DNA of 26,447 bases from assembly GCA_003990745.1 (NCBI GenBank), contig RBNI01000846.1, positions 1 to 26,447 of the forward strand. Direction: 5' to 3'. The stretch is from Jimgerdemannia flammicorona (lineage: Eukaryota; Mucoromycota; Endogonomycetes; Endogonales; Endogonaceae). The position numbers were made by a program, and so were the translations under genes. The notes beneath the pieces are model-generated. The model was not told where the DNA came from and ran no database searches. It was given only the letters and a program-made list of their open reading frames with translations. Positions 26,004-26,447 of the stretch are shown here, in pieces (the stretch's first letter is position 1; each line of letters starts with the position of its first letter).

Positions 26004-26447
26004 TCAGTTGTTCAAGGAATCATATTCCTGAACTAAGTCAGTAGCATTCTGGAGATTGGTCTTGGGTTCCCATGTTGCATCATAGATCGGATAACCTTTC
26101 CATTTAATGAGATACTCGGGGTGGTTCTTGTGGCCACGTTTGTTGAGGATTTGTTCAACTTCGTATTCCTCCTGGTCATTAATAATGACAGGTGCAGGTG
26201 GTTCTGTGGTTCGGTTTGGGAATAGTTCATCATCATTGTCATTGTATCGCTTGAGACGTTGGACATTGAAGACTGGGTGAATCTTAATAGTGTTTAGTAG
26301 CGCCAGTTTGTAGGAGGTCAGAGAGACTTGTGAAATGACTTCAAATGGTCCGATGAACTTGCTGTTCAGCTTTGTAGATGGTCTGTGCTTGAGGTTGTCA
26401 ACTCGGTATCCTCGGATGTCTAATAGAACCTTTTCTCCAATATCGAA
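26004..26447 (-). CDS. Ty3/Gypsy chromovirus pol, C-terminal end (partial)
   Basis: The last 147 codons of a polyprotein that continues beyond the window; open without a stop to TGA at 26004-26006. [16 protein letters not shown]...[27 protein letters not shown]...[13 protein letters not shown] is the integrase C-terminal GPY/F region (GPF at about residue 35). [13 protein letters not shown]...[35 protein letters not shown] is a chromodomain, with the cage positions Tyr (EEYEVE), Trp (IKWKGY) and Trp (ATWEP) all present. In this family the chromodomain directs integration toward methylated-H3 chromatin. CG dinucleotides are frequent and the frame is clean, so this is the youngest element in the window along with the PLE. 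Confidence 0.95.
   Translation of the reverse strand, partial: FDIGEKVLLDIRGYRVDNLKHRPSTKLNSKFIGPFEVISQVSLTSYKLALLNTIKIHPVFNVQRLKRYNDNDDELFPNRTTEPPAPVIINDQEEYEVEQILNKRGHKNHPEYLIKWKGYPIYDATWEPKTNLQNATDLVQEYDSLNN

Noticed and set aside
1..26447. tRNA or rRNA genes and intact host genes
   Set aside because: I found no cloverleaf with A and B boxes, no rRNA-like stretch, and no frame with host-gene features on either strand.

Overview
The window is a gene-poor, transposon-packed stretch of a eukaryotic nuclear genome. It is most likely a filamentous ascomycete fungus, perhaps a Pezizomycete (truffle or morel type); that placement is inference from the element families and the decay pattern. I see no intact host gene. 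Almost every non-element base is AT-rich and nearly free of CG dinucleotides: none in the first 3.6 kb and about five before 8.5 kb. Old copies carry C->T / G->A stop codons, as expected from cytosine methylation followed by deamination, or from RIP-like mutation.

Layout. 1-4.7 kb: old decayed DNA with a foldback repeat, several minisatellites and one unrecognised coding remnant. 4.77-16.82 kb, minus strand: a dead hAT transposase gene split into four pieces by three later insertions: a LINE-type 3' tail (5.80-6.29 kb), a polyadenylated retroposon (ending at 8005) and an 8.1-kb Penelope-like (PLE) palindrome (8488-16632). The pieces keep the normal hAT order: BED finger, N-terminal region, catalytic core, C-terminal dimerisation region.

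The palindrome is two almost complete PLE copies in head-to-head (divergent) orientation around a 181-bp block that has 15-bp terminal inverted repeats. Each arm encodes ORF1 (409 aa, Ala/Pro-rich, two similar zinc-finger-like motifs) and ORF2 (Penelope-type reverse transcriptase with no GIY-YIG endonuclease). The two ORFs overlap in the -1 frame at an A AAA AAA heptamer, so ORF2 is probably made as an ORF1-ORF2 fusion. The right arm is open throughout. The left arm is dead (one single-base deletion and two TGA stops).

16.8-17.86 kb: AT-rich DNA with a minisatellite and the tail of an older LINE. 17.86-23.61 kb: a full-length plus-strand LINE flanked by a 16-bp target duplication and ending in poly(A). 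ORF1 and ORF2 are recognisable but full of stops.

23.83-26.45 kb, minus strand: the 3' end of a young Ty3/Gypsy chromovirus. It shows the integrase C-terminal region and chromodomain, a polypurine tract, and then what looks like a very long LTR (about 2.03 kb). The U3 part of that LTR holds its own 365-codon ORF with a separate TATA promoter. This LTR-borne ORF, and the PLE palindrome with its invertible-looking block, are the two most unusual things here.
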